Of a stretch of DNA of 64,000 nt, positions 53,553-63,073 are shown in pieces. Position numbers and translations under genes: made by a program. Where the stretch lies: assembly GCF_038023995.1 (NCBI RefSeq), contig NZ_CP150660.1, positions 556,501 to 620,500 of the forward strand. Direction: 5' to 3'. Origin of the DNA: Polaribacter atrinae (lineage in GTDB: Bacteria > Bacteroidota > Bacteroidia > Flavobacteriales > Flavobacteriaceae). Every line of letters starts with the position of its first letter. Position 1 is the stretch's first letter. The notes under the pieces were generated by a model, which saw nothing but the letters and a program-made list of their open reading frames with translations, ran no database searches and was not told where the DNA came from.

Positions 53553-54398
53553 CTAGTAATCTCCTAATGTTGCTGGGTTTTGAGCCAATGCATTTTCTAA
53601 CTGCTCATCACTTGGTGCTTTACCATGCCAAGCATGCGTGTGCATCATAAAATCTACACCATTCCCCATTTCTGTATGTAATAAAATACACACTGGTTTT
53701 CCTTTTCCTGTCAATGCTTTTGCTTCTGCTAAACCAGCTAATATTGCATCAATATCGTTTCCTTTTTTAACATCGATAACATCCCAATCAAAAGCTTCAA
53801 ACTTAGCTCTGATGCTTCCCATTGCTAAAACTTCATCCGTAGTTCCGTCAATTTGTTTTTCGTTTAAATCGATTGTACAAATAATGTTGTCTACTTTTTT
53901 TGCTGATGCGTACATAATTGCTTCCCAGTTTTGCCCTTCTTGCAATTCACCATCACCATGTAAACTATATACTATTTTATCGTCTCCATTTAACTTTTTT
54001 GCTTGCGCAGCACCTAAAGCATTAGACATTCCTTGACCTAAAGATCCAGAAGCCATTCTAACACCTGGTAAACCTTCATGCGTAGTTGGGTGTCCTTGTA
54101 AACGAGAATTTAACAATCTAAAAGTTGATAATTCTTCTACAGGGAAAAATCCACTATGCGCCAAAACACTATAAAATACAGGAGAAATATGTCCGTTTGA
54201 AAGGAAGAATAAATCCTCATTCTTACCGTCCATTGTAAAATCTGTAGAATAGTCCATTACTTCTTGATATAAGCATGTAATAAATTCTGCACATCCTAAA
54301 GATCCACCTGGGTGACCAGAGTTAACTTTATGAACCATGCGTAATATATCTCTACGAACTTGTTGCGTAAAATCTTGTAATTGTTGTGTTGTTGGCAT
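53553..54398 (-). CDS. Transketolase, N-terminal (thiamine diphosphate-binding) subunit
   Basis: A 281-residue protein equal to the first half of transketolase. It has SGHPGGSLGCAEF, LSNGHISPVFYS and the ThDP/metal motif GDGELQEGQNWEA (GDG-x27-N type, with DLNEKQIDG). In organisms with split transketolase the second subunit with the pyrimidine-binding domain normally follows, but the next gene here is bshA after a terminator. It works in the pentose phosphate pathway when joined with its partner, which must be elsewhere. Confidence 0.9.
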   Translation of the reverse strand: MPTTQQLQDFTQQVRRDILRMVHKVNSGHPGGSLGCAEFITCLYQEVMDYSTDFTMDGKNEDLFFLSNGHISPVFYSVLAHSGFFPVEELSTFRLLNSRLQGHPTTHEGLPGVRMASGSLGQGMSNALGAAQAKKLNGDDKIVYSLHGDGELQEGQNWEAIMYASAKKVDNIICTIDLNEKQIDGTTDEVLAMGSIRAKFEAFDWDVIDVKKGNDIDAILAGLAEAKALTGKGKPVCILLHTEMGNGVDFMMHTHAWHGKAPSDEQLENALAQNPATLGDY

Positions 54399-54529
54399 TT
54401 TGTTATTTTAATTTGGACAAAAGTAATTTTTTTAATAGCAACTTACAAGATTATTTATAAGCAAAAAGCAGCTTTATTAACAATTAAAAAAATATTTGAG
54501 TAAAATGGTAATTTTTTAGTGATAAAAAT

Positions 54530-55789
54530 CTACGTTTTTTGCTTTTTTTTCTTTGCTGCAGGAAATAACACATTATTTAAAATTAAACGATAACCAGGTG
54601 ATGTTGGGTGTAAATCTAATTCCGTTTTTGGGTCACCAACTCTATGTGAATAATCTTCTGGGTCATGACCTCCATAAAAAGTAAACATTCCTTTTCCTTT
54701 AGTACCATGAATATAACGTGCTTCTCTATTGGTTTTATTTTCTCCTAAAACCAAAACACTAGTTTTTACTGTATTTCTATCAAAAGAAGTGGTTTGTCCC
54801 ATAAAACCTTTTACCAAAACGGTATGGTTTTGAGTCAACATGGTTGGTACAGGATCCCATTTTGCAGAAAACTCTCCTAAAGAAAAATAATCTGATGTTT
54901 TGGGTATGGTTCGTTTACTCGTCATATCTATGGTAGAGAACTCATAGGTAGCTGGATTTTTAATTAATTGAAAATCTTTAAAAGCAAAGGTTTTATTATA
55001 ATTAATTTTCGATTGATAATTTAATTCAGAAGCATCACCATCAAACATTGCTTCAGCAATATCTACTCCTTCTGCAGATAAAGCAATATCAAAACTATCG
55101 GTTGCAGAACACATGGCAAACATAAAACCACCACCAACTACATAATCTCTTATTTTTTTTGCAACTGCTAATTTTTGTTCAGAAACCTTAGTGAATCCTA
55201 ATTCTAATGCTTGTTTTTCTGCTCTTAATTTACCTTCTACATACCAAGGAGCGGTTCTAAAAGCTCCATAAAACTTACCATGCTGACCTGTAAAATCTTC
55301 GTGATGTAAATGCAACCACTCATATAATAGTAGTTTATCTTCTAATACTTCTTTATCGTAAATTACATCAAACGGAATCTCAGCATAGGTTAAAACCATT
55401 GTTACTGCATCATCCCAAGGCATTTTATCTTTTGGTGAATACACAGCTATTTTTGGTGCTTTTTCTAAAGTAACTGCATCTTGATTAGAAGATGGTGATG
55501 AAATTTCTTGTAATATTAATTGAGCTTTTGCATCTGAAATTATTTGATAAGAAACACCTCGTATTTTACATTCATTTTCTGCTATTTTATTGTTTTCTAT
55601 TAAAAAAGCGCCACCATCATAATTTAATAACCATTTCGATTTTAGGCCTGCTTTTAATGAAAAATATACAATTCCGTAGGCTTTTAGATGATTTTTTTGA
55701 TTCTCATAACTCATCGGTACATAAATAAAAGATGCCCAAATTGAATTTGAGATAAAAAGAAGTGTTAAGGATATTAAAAGTTTTTTCAT
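54530..55789 (-). CDS. Exported protein, family often labelled 'asparagine synthetase B'
   Basis: A 419-residue protein from the ATG at 55789 (a TTG at 55810 would add seven residues before the signal peptide MKKLLISLTLLFISNSIWA). The mature protein has no glutaminase Cys2 and no PP-loop SGGxDS motif, so it cannot be a real asparagine synthetase. It has GGGFMFAMCSATDSFDIAL, a glutamine-amidotransferase-like nucleophile-elbow region, and HGTKGKGMFTFYGGHDPEDY near the end. My recollection is that relatives carry the synthetase name; treat it as an exported protein of unknown function. Confidence 0.7.
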   Translation of the reverse strand: MKKLLISLTLLFISNSIWASFIYVPMSYENQKNHLKAYGIVYFSLKAGLKSKWLLNYDGGAFLIENNKIAENECKIRGVSYQIISDAKAQLILQEISSPSSNQDAVTLEKAPKIAVYSPKDKMPWDDAVTMVLTYAEIPFDVIYDKEVLEDKLLLYEWLHLHHEDFTGQHGKFYGAFRTAPWYVEGKLRAEKQALELGFTKVSEQKLAVAKKIRDYVVGGGFMFAMCSATDSFDIALSAEGVDIAEAMFDGDASELNYQSKINYNKTFAFKDFQLIKNPATYEFSTIDMTSKRTIPKTSDYFSLGEFSAKWDPVPTMLTQNHTVLVKGFMGQTTSFDRNTVKTSVLVLGENKTNREARYIHGTKGKGMFTFYGGHDPEDYSHRVGDPKTELDLHPTSPGYRLILNNVLFPAAKKKKQKT

Positions 55790-55860
55790 ACCAAAAACTA
55801 AAATACACAATTACTTTAAAGCAATTGTGTATTTCTATAATTTTATAAATTCTTTAAGTT

Positions 55861-57378
55861 TTAAAAAGGAACATCATCATCCCCTCCAAAAGCATCTTTA
55901 GGGTCTACTCCACCTTGACCAGCAAAAGGATCTTCAGGGAAATCCGCATTCATAGATGACTGGAATTCACTACTAAAGCCTTCTTCTAAATCTGAGAATT
56001 TTGCTAAGTGCCCCGTAAATTTCAAACGAATATTTTCTAACCCACCGTTTCTGTGCTTTGCAACAATAAATTCTCCTTGTCCCTCACATGGTGAATGATC
56101 ATCATCATCCCATTCTGTCATTCCGTAGTATTCTGGACGGAAAATAAACGATACAATATCGGCATCTTGCTCAATTGCTCCAGATTCACGTAAATCAGAC
56201 AGTAAAGGTCTTTTAGATCCTCCACGTGTTTCAACCGCACGAGATAATTGAGAAAGTGCAATAACGGGTACTTCTAGTTCTTTTGCTAAAGCTTTTAAGT
56301 TTCTAGAAATCATTGAGATTTCTTGTTCACGATTTCCGTTAGATTTTCCACCGGCAGTCATTAATTGTAAATAATCAATTACAATAATTCTAACATTGTG
56401 TTGCGATACCAATCTTCGTGCTTTTGCACGTAAATCAAACACAGAAAGAGATGGTGTATCATCAATAAAAATAGGTGCATCAGATAAACGTTTTACTTTT
56501 ACGTTTAATTGTTCCCATTCATGTGCTTCTAAGTTTCCTTTTCTTAATTTTTCTGATGTTAAACCTGTTTCCGAAGAGATCATACGAGTAATTAACTGTA
56601 CAGAAGACATCTCTAAAGAGAAAACGGCAACACCGTGACCAAAGTCGATTGCCATATTTTTTGCCATCGAAATTACAAATGCTGTTTTTCCCATACCAGG
56701 ACGTGCAGCTATAATCACTAAATCGGATGGTTGCCAACCAGAAGTTAAAGCATCTAATTTTGTAAAACCAGTTGCCAATCCAGACATTCCTTCTTGGTTA
56801 CCAATTTCTTGAATCTTAGCCAAGGCTTGTTTAACTAAAGATCCTGCATCTTCAGAACTCTTTTTTAAATTTCCTTGGGTTACTTCAAAAAGTTTTGCCT
56901 CTGCATCGTCTAATAAATCAAATACATCGGTACTTTCATCATACGCATTTTCTATAATTTCACTAGAAATTGAAATTAATCTACGCTGAATAAATTTTTG
57001 AAGAATAATTCTTGCATGGAACTCAATGTGCGCAGAAGATGCCACTTTTTGAGTTAAACGAATTAAATAAAAATCACCACCTACAAATTCTAATTTTCCA
57101 TTCTTTTTTAACAAGTTAGATACCGTTAAAAGATCTATAGGTTCAGAATTTTGAAATAATTCATAAATTGCCGCATACACTTCTTGATGTTTTTGATCAT
57201 AAAAAGCATCTGAACTTAAGACGTCTATAACGTCGTCAATTCCTTTTTTGTCAATCATCATTGCACCCAACACAGCTTCTTCTAACTCCAATGCCTGTGG
57301 AGGAATCTTGCCTTTTTCAAGACTAATTAATCTTGATTTATCTATCTTTTTTCCTGTAACAGGAGTCGTTTTTTCCAT
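55861..57378 (-). CDS. dnaB: Replicative DNA helicase DnaB
   Basis: A 505-residue helicase. The N-terminal primase-interacting domain (about 25-130; PPQALELEEAVLGAMMID) is followed by the RecA-like motor with Walker A AARPGMGKTAFV (~233), Walker B IIVIDYLQLM (~335), SQLSRAVETR and the C-terminal acidic tail ending DDDVPF. No intein or insertion. It unwinds DNA at the replication fork as a hexamer. Single gene, divergent from the DUF3810 gene. Confidence 0.97.
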   Translation of the reverse strand: MEKTTPVTGKKIDKSRLISLEKGKIPPQALELEEAVLGAMMIDKKGIDDVIDVLSSDAFYDQKHQEVYAAIYELFQNSEPIDLLTVSNLLKKNGKLEFVGGDFYLIRLTQKVASSAHIEFHARIILQKFIQRRLISISSEIIENAYDESTDVFDLLDDAEAKLFEVTQGNLKKSSEDAGSLVKQALAKIQEIGNQEGMSGLATGFTKLDALTSGWQPSDLVIIAARPGMGKTAFVISMAKNMAIDFGHGVAVFSLEMSSVQLITRMISSETGLTSEKLRKGNLEAHEWEQLNVKVKRLSDAPIFIDDTPSLSVFDLRAKARRLVSQHNVRIIVIDYLQLMTAGGKSNGNREQEISMISRNLKALAKELEVPVIALSQLSRAVETRGGSKRPLLSDLRESGAIEQDADIVSFIFRPEYYGMTEWDDDDHSPCEGQGEFIVAKHRNGGLENIRLKFTGHLAKFSDLEEGFSSEFQSSMNADFPEDPFAGQGGVDPKDAFGGDDDVPF

Positions 57379-57592
57379 TGGTACAAAGGTACTTTTTTAG
57401 GTTGAAATTATTTTCTAAAAGTTCATTTTAATTTGTAAACATTTAATGTAAACAAAAATGTTATTATCTTGTTAATAACCAGCTAACTTCTAAATCGAAT
57501 TCTTATTTTTACCAACAAAGTAGAATTTTTAAAACTAGAATATCCGCTTTCTTGAATATATATAAACGCTTATTTTTACTAAAATAGTATCC

Positions 57593-58669
57593 TTGAAGAT
57601 CAATAAAAAACATTTAATAGTTACAATTTTACTTCCAATTCAAATAGTATTAATTCAATTGGCAGCAAAAAAACCAGCGTTTATAGAAGAATATTATTCA
57701 AACGGAATCTATCCTCCTATTTCATCTTTTTTTAGAATTCTTTTAGGTTGGGTTCCTTTTTCTGTTGGTGATGTACTTTTAGCTTTCGGACTCTTTGTTT
57801 TTATTCGTTTTATAGTTAGATTGATAAAAACGAGATTTAAAAACTTTATTCCGAAGATTTTTCATTTTACAGCCGTTTTATCCCTCATTTATTTTTGTTT
57901 TTATCTTTTCTGGGGGTTGAATTATTATAGAGAGCCTTTGGCTAAAAACTTACAATATCAACAAAAAGAATACACCACAAAACAACTTTTAAATGTAACA
58001 ACTCATATTATTGAGAAGCTAAATGAATATCAATTTAAAATTACAAAAAACGATACTTTAAAAATTGAAAATCCTTATTCTCAAAAAGAAATGTACCATA
58101 TGGCTGTTTCTGGTTATGACAACTTATCTAAAGATTATCCGCAGTTAAAATATGAATACAAATCTGTAAAAAGCTCTTTAATGAGTTTGTTACAATCTTA
58201 TAATGGAACTGCAGGATATTTAAATCCATTAACAGGAGAAGCACAAGTAAACGACAAACTACCAAAAACAAGTTATCCAACCACCACTTGTCATGAAATG
58301 GCACATCAAATTGGTTTTGCAGCAGAAAATGAAGCGAATTTTGTTGGTTTTTTAGCAGCTAATTATAATAATGATCTTTATTTTAAATACGCGAGTTATA
58401 GAATGGCTTTGGGCTATTGTATTTCCGAATTAAGAAAACGTGACTCAAATTTATCTCAAGAACTTTGGAAAACCGTTCACAAAGGAATTCTTAAAGATTT
58501 TAGTGCGAGTTATATCTTTTGGCAGCAATATAAAAACCCCTTCGAACCTATTGTTAAAAAAGGGTATAATGCTTATTTAAAAGCCAATAAACAAGATAAA
58601 GGTGTACAGTCTTATAATTACGTGGTTGATTTATTTATTTCTTATTTTGATAAAGTGAATCCGTCTTAA
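57593..58669 (+). CDS. DUF3810 membrane metalloprotease-like protein
   Basis: A 358-residue protein with three N-terminal membrane helices (about 8-25, 55-75, 90-115) and a C-terminal domain with a gluzincin-like motif TTCHEMAHQIGFAAENEANF (HExxH with a downstream E-A-N-F). It therefore probably cleaves peptides, although no activity is known for DUF3810. Translation should start at TTG (57593): there is no ATG near enough to keep the first helix. Confidence 0.85.
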   Translation: MKINKKHLIVTILLPIQIVLIQLAAKKPAFIEEYYSNGIYPPISSFFRILLGWVPFSVGDVLLAFGLFVFIRFIVRLIKTRFKNFIPKIFHFTAVLSLIYFCFYLFWGLNYYREPLAKNLQYQQKEYTTKQLLNVTTHIIEKLNEYQFKITKNDTLKIENPYSQKEMYHMAVSGYDNLSKDYPQLKYEYKSVKSSLMSLLQSYNGTAGYLNPLTGEAQVNDKLPKTSYPTTTCHEMAHQIGFAAENEANFVGFLAANYNNDLYFKYASYRMALGYCISELRKRDSNLSQELWKTVHKGILKDFSASYIFWQQYKNPFEPIVKKGYNAYLKANKQDKGVQSYNYVVDLFISYFDKVNPS

Positions 58670-58764
58670 TCTTCCTAAAATTATGTTAAAATAATTGGTT
58701 TTAACATTTTCTAAAAAGCTTCTAATTATTTTAGAAACTTAATTCATTTAAAAACCAAACTTAT

Positions 58765-61728
58765 ATGAGAAAATTACTCTTATTTTTCTCCTTATTTGTG
58801 GCTTATTCTATGCAGTCGCAAGAATATTTCCCTACAGATAGCGGAGTAAAAACTACTGAAAACACCAGTTATGCATTTACAAATGCAACCATTTATGTAA
58901 CCCATAATAAGGTTGTAAAAAAAGCAACTTTACTTATTAAAGACGGTAAAGTTGTTGGCATTGGAAAATCTGTTAAAATTCCGAATGGCACAAAAACCAT
59001 CAATTTAGAAGGTAAAATAATTTACCCGTCATTTATTGATATTTATTCTGATTTTGGAATTTCTAAACCAGAAAGACAACCTAGATCTAGAAATAGAACT
59101 ACACAATATGAGCCAACTCGTGAAGGCTATTATTGGAACGATCATATTAGACCAGAAACCAACCCGATAAGTAATTTTAAGTTTGATGACAAAAAAGCAA
59201 AAAGTTTAATTGATGCTGGTTTTGGTACTGTAAATACACATTTACAAGACGGAATTATAAAAGGAAACGGTTTGTTAATTGCCCTAAACCCTAATACTTC
59301 TGATGCTTACCGAATTTTAAACACAAAATCTGCACAGTATTTATCTTTTAATAAAAGTGTAAAATCTACACAAGCATATCCTAGTTCTAAAATGGGTGCA
59401 ATGGCATTAATCCGTCAGGTTTTTAATGATGCAGATTGGTATGCAAAAGGCAATATGAAAAATAAAGATTTGTCTTTAGAAGCGTTTAATAATAATAAAG
59501 ATTTACTTCAAATATTTGAAACTTCAACTGTTTTAGATGCTTTAAGAGCAGATAAAGTGGGAGACGAATTTGGTGTTCAATACACAATTGTTGGTAGTGG
59601 AGAAGAATATGAAAGAATTAATGATATAAAAGCAACAAATGCTAACTTTATAATTCCTATTAATTTTAGTGATGTTTATGATGTTTCAAACCCTTTATTA
59701 GCACAACATATTTCTTTAAGAGACATGCGTACATGGAATCAAGCTCCATCCAACTTAAGTGTACTTTCTAAAAATGGAGTAAATTTTGCTTTAACAACAC
59801 ATACTTTAAAATCTGTAAATGCATTTCATAAAAATTTACAAAAAGCCATAAAATACGGATTTGATAAAGAACAAGCACTAGCTGCACTAACTACAATTCC
59901 TGCATCTATTATTGGTAACACTACCATAGGAAACTTAAATACCGGAAGTTATGCAAACTTTATTATTACGTCTGGCGATGTTTTTGATGCTAAAACAATC
60001 CTTTATGAAAATTGGGTTCAGGGTACTAAAAATGTAGTTAATGACATAAATATCAAGGATATTACAGGTGATTATATGTTGTCTGTAAATAACAAAAACT
60101 ACGATTTATCAATTACAGGTAAAGGTGCTAAACAAACAGGAACAATTAAAGTAGGTGATAAAGAAATAACCTCTAAATTTTCTTATAGTGATGATTGGAT
60201 TAGCATCACTTTAAATGAAGATAATAATTTTACAAGAATGTTAGGTAAAATTGTGAACCCTTCTAACCTAATGCAAGGTGATGCTTTTGATACCGAAGGC
60301 AATAAAACCTATTGGTCTGCAAGTAAAAAGATTCAGAAAAGTGAATCTTCAAAAAAAGAAAAAAAGAAAGAAGAAAAAGCAATTACAGTTGTTCCAGTAA
60401 GCTACCCTAATATTGGTTTCGGTAACTATGTACAGCCCAAAACAGAAACAATCCTATTTAAAAATGTAACTGTTTGGACTAGTGAAGATGAAGGTGTTTT
60501 AGAAAATACCGATGTTCTTTTAAAAGATGGAAAAATCGAGAAAATTGGTAAAAACTTAAATGCAAGAGGTGCTACTGAAATTGACGGTTCTGGTAAACAT
60601 TTAACAGCTGGTATTGTAGATGAACATTCTCATATTGCAGCTTCTGCTGTTAATGAAGGTGCTCAGAATTCATCTGCAGAAGTTACTATGGAAGATGTTA
60701 TTGATCCTAACGATATTAATATTTATAGAAATATTTCTGGAGGAACTACTACTGCTCAAATTTTACACGGATCTGCAAACCCTATTGGAGGGCGTTCTGC
60801 AATTATCAAACTTAAATGGGGAGAAAATGCAGATGAGATGATTTATAAAAATTCTCCGAAATTTATAAAATTTGCTTTGGGTGAAAATGTAAAACAATCT
60901 CGTTCTACAAATGGTACCCGTTTTCCACAAACAAGAATGGGAGTAGAACAGGTTTTTACAGATTATTTTACAAGAGCTCATGAATATGATGCTTTAAAGA
61001 AAAGTGGTAAACCATACAGAATAGATGCAGAAATGGAAACTTTGGTTGAAATTTTACATGGAGAACGTTCTATCTCTTGCCATTCTTATGTACAATCTGA
61101 AATTAACATGTTAATGAATGTTGCTGATAAAATGGGCTTTAAAATAAATACGTTTACACATATTTTAGAAGGTTATAAGGTTGCTGATAAAATGAAAGAT
61201 CGTGGTATTGGTGCTTCTACTTTTTCTGATTGGTGGGCGTATAAATATGAAGTAAACGATGCAATACCATACAATGCTGCAATTATGCACAATGCTGGTC
61301 TTACTGTTGCTATTAATTCTGATGACAGAGAAATGTCTAGAAGATTAAATCAAGAAGCGGCAAAAACAGTAAAATATGGTGGAATGACAGAATTAGAAGC
61401 TTGGAATATGGTTACTATAAACCCTGCAAAACTATTACATATTGATGAACGTGTTGGTAGTATAAAAGTTGGTAAAGATGCTGATGTTGTTTTATGGAGC
61501 CATCACCCAATGTCTATCTACGCCAAAGTAGAAAAAACAATTATAGAAGGAAAAGTGTTTTTTGATAGAAATGAAGATATCAAAAAACGTGAAGCTATAA
61601 AGCAAGAAAAAAGTAAACTAATCAATATGATGTTGCAAGAAAAAATGGGAGGAGCAAAAACTCAAATTCCAACAAAAAGAAGGGATAGAAATTTTCACTG
61701 CGATACATTAGAAGAACTACAAAACTAA
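58765..61728 (+). CDS. Exported amidohydrolase-superfamily protein, two domains
   Basis: A 987-residue protein with a signal peptide (MRKLLLFFSLFVAYSMQSQ). The first half (about 25-430) has the amidohydrolase composite-domain pattern (KDGKVVGIGKSVKIPNGTK, IIYPSFIDIYSDFG) but the HxH metal pair is gone. After a Lys-rich linker (~530) the second half has a normal start, DGKIEKIGKNLNA, the metal motif DEHSHIA (~625) and VAINSDDREMSRR (metal Asp), HIDERVGSIKVGKDADVVLW. Thus one active and one degenerate domain. Periplasmic; substrate unknown. The next gene follows after 3 bp. Confidence 0.88.
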   Translation: MRKLLLFFSLFVAYSMQSQEYFPTDSGVKTTENTSYAFTNATIYVTHNKVVKKATLLIKDGKVVGIGKSVKIPNGTKTINLEGKIIYPSFIDIYSDFGISKPERQPRSRNRTTQYEPTREGYYWNDHIRPETNPISNFKFDDKKAKSLIDAGFGTVNTHLQDGIIKGNGLLIALNPNTSDAYRILNTKSAQYLSFNKSVKSTQAYPSSKMGAMALIRQVFNDADWYAKGNMKNKDLSLEAFNNNKDLLQIFETSTVLDALRADKVGDEFGVQYTIVGSGEEYERINDIKATNANFIIPINFSDVYDVSNPLLAQHISLRDMRTWNQAPSNLSVLSKNGVNFALTTHTLKSVNAFHKNLQKAIKYGFDKEQALAALTTIPASIIGNTTIGNLNTGSYANFIITSGDVFDAKTILYENWVQGTKNVVNDINIKDITGDYMLSVNNKNYDLSITGKGAKQTGTIKVGDKEITSKFSYSDDWISITLNEDNNFTRMLGKIVNPSNLMQGDAFDTEGNKTYWSASKKIQKSESSKKEKKKEEKAITVVPVSYPNIGFGNYVQPKTETILFKNVTVWTSEDEGVLENTDVLLKDGKIEKIGKNLNARGATEIDGSGKHLTAGIVDEHSHIAASAVNEGAQNSSAEVTMEDVIDPNDINIYRNISGGTTTAQILHGSANPIGGRSAIIKLKWGENADEMIYKNSPKFIKFALGENVKQSRSTNGTRFPQTRMGVEQVFTDYFTRAHEYDALKKSGKPYRIDAEMETLVEILHGERSISCHSYVQSEINMLMNVADKMGFKINTFTHILEGYKVADKMKDRGIGASTFSDWWAYKYEVNDAIPYNAAIMHNAGLTVAINSDDREMSRRLNQEAAKTVKYGGMTELEAWNMVTINPAKLLHIDERVGSIKVGKDADVVLWSHHPMSIYAKVEKTIIEGKVFFDRNEDIKKREAIKQEKSKLINMMLQEKMGGAKTQIPTKRRDRNFHCDTLEELQN

Positions 61729-61731
61729 ATA

Positions 61732-63030
61732 ATGATGAAAAAAATAATATATAGTTTGCTATTTTTCTTCTTAGCAGGAAATAGCATAGCGCAACAAACG
61801 CCCGCAGACAAACAAACTACAGATTATTCTATAGAAGGTGCAACAGCACATTTAGGAAATGGAAAAATTATAGAAAATGCTTTGGTAATGTTTAGCAATG
61901 GAAAAATTGTATTTGTTGGAAATGCAAATGCAAAAATAGCTAGAAGAGGAACCATCATTAACGCCAAAGGAAAACATATATATCCTGGTTTTATTGCTAC
62001 AAATGCCACTTTAGGTTTGGTAGAAATAGATGCTGTAAAAGCGAGTGATGATGAAGATGAAATAGGTGCAAACAATCCACACGTTAGAAGTTTAGTAGCT
62101 TATAATGCAGAAAGTAAAGTGGTAGAATCTATGCGTCCTAATGGTGTTTTAATGGCACAAATTACCCCTAGAGGTGGTACTATTTCTGGTACTTCATCTG
62201 TGGTGCAATTAGATGCTTGGAACTGGGAAGATGCTGCTATAAAAACAGACGATGCAATTCACATTAATTGGCCATCTAGTTTTACCAGCGGAAGATGGTG
62301 GTTAGGAGAAGATCCTGCTTTAAAACCAGATAAAAACTATCCTAAAAAAATAAATGACATTCAATCTTATTTTGCAAATGCTAAAACCTATTTAGCAAGT
62401 AATACAGATAAAGCACATTTACCTTATGAAGCAACCAAAGGTTTATTTAATGGAAGTCAGAAATTATTTATTCATGTAAACGGCCAAAAAGAAATTACAG
62501 ATGCAATCACTATTATTAAGGAATTAGGAATAGAAAATATTGTAATTGTACATGGTGATGAAGCTGATAAAGTTGCAGATTTATTAGTTAAAAATAATAT
62601 AGCAGTTGTTTTAGAAAGACCACACAGAAACCCAAATAACGAAGACGATGCTTACGATTACACTTATACAATTGCAAAAGTATTAACAGACAAAGGTATT
62701 GTTGTTGCTCTTGGTATGGAAGGTCAAATGGAAAGAATGAATACTAGAAACTTACCATTTTATGCAGGTACATTTGCTGCTTTTGGATTAGACAAAGAAG
62801 TTGCTTTGCAGTTGCTAACCTCTAACTCTGCAAAAATTTTAGGAATTGATGATTTTGTTGGAACCTTAGAAGTTGGTAAAGATGCTACCTTGTTTGTTTC
62901 TGAAGGTGATGCTTTAGATATGAGAACAAATATTTTAACAGATGTCTTTATACAAGGTAGAAAAATTAGCTTAGAAACACATCAAACAAAACTTTGGAAA
63001 CGATATTCGAATAAATACAAAACCAAATAA
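61732..63030 (+). CDS. Exported degenerate amidohydrolase-superfamily protein
   Basis: A 432-residue protein with signal peptide (MMKKIIYSLLFFFLAGNSIAQ). It has the family beginning (GKIIENALVMFSNGKIVFVG, HIYPGFIATNATLG) and end (GIDDFVGTLEVGKDATLFVS), but ATNAT stands where HxH is expected, and no metal His or Asp set is visible. It lies 3 bp behind the two-domain amidohydrolase and probably forms a complex with it as a non-catalytic subunit. Confidence 0.87.
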   Translation: MMKKIIYSLLFFFLAGNSIAQQTPADKQTTDYSIEGATAHLGNGKIIENALVMFSNGKIVFVGNANAKIARRGTIINAKGKHIYPGFIATNATLGLVEIDAVKASDDEDEIGANNPHVRSLVAYNAESKVVESMRPNGVLMAQITPRGGTISGTSSVVQLDAWNWEDAAIKTDDAIHINWPSSFTSGRWWLGEDPALKPDKNYPKKINDIQSYFANAKTYLASNTDKAHLPYEATKGLFNGSQKLFIHVNGQKEITDAITIIKELGIENIVIVHGDEADKVADLLVKNNIAVVLERPHRNPNNEDDAYDYTYTIAKVLTDKGIVVALGMEGQMERMNTRNLPFYAGTFAAFGLDKEVALQLLTSNSAKILGIDDFVGTLEVGKDATLFVSEGDALDMRTNILTDVFIQGRKISLETHQTKLWKRYSNKYKTK

Positions 63031-63036
63031 TTTATA

Positions 63037-63067
63037 AAAGGCTCGCTAATCACGAGCCTTTTTTTTA
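63037..63067 (+). terminator. Intrinsic terminator of the amidohydrolase operon
   Basis: AAAGGCTCG pairs with CGAGCCTTT around a 7-nt loop and is followed by a T run, directly after the stop codon. Confidence 0.85.
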
Positions 63068-63073
63068 TCTACA

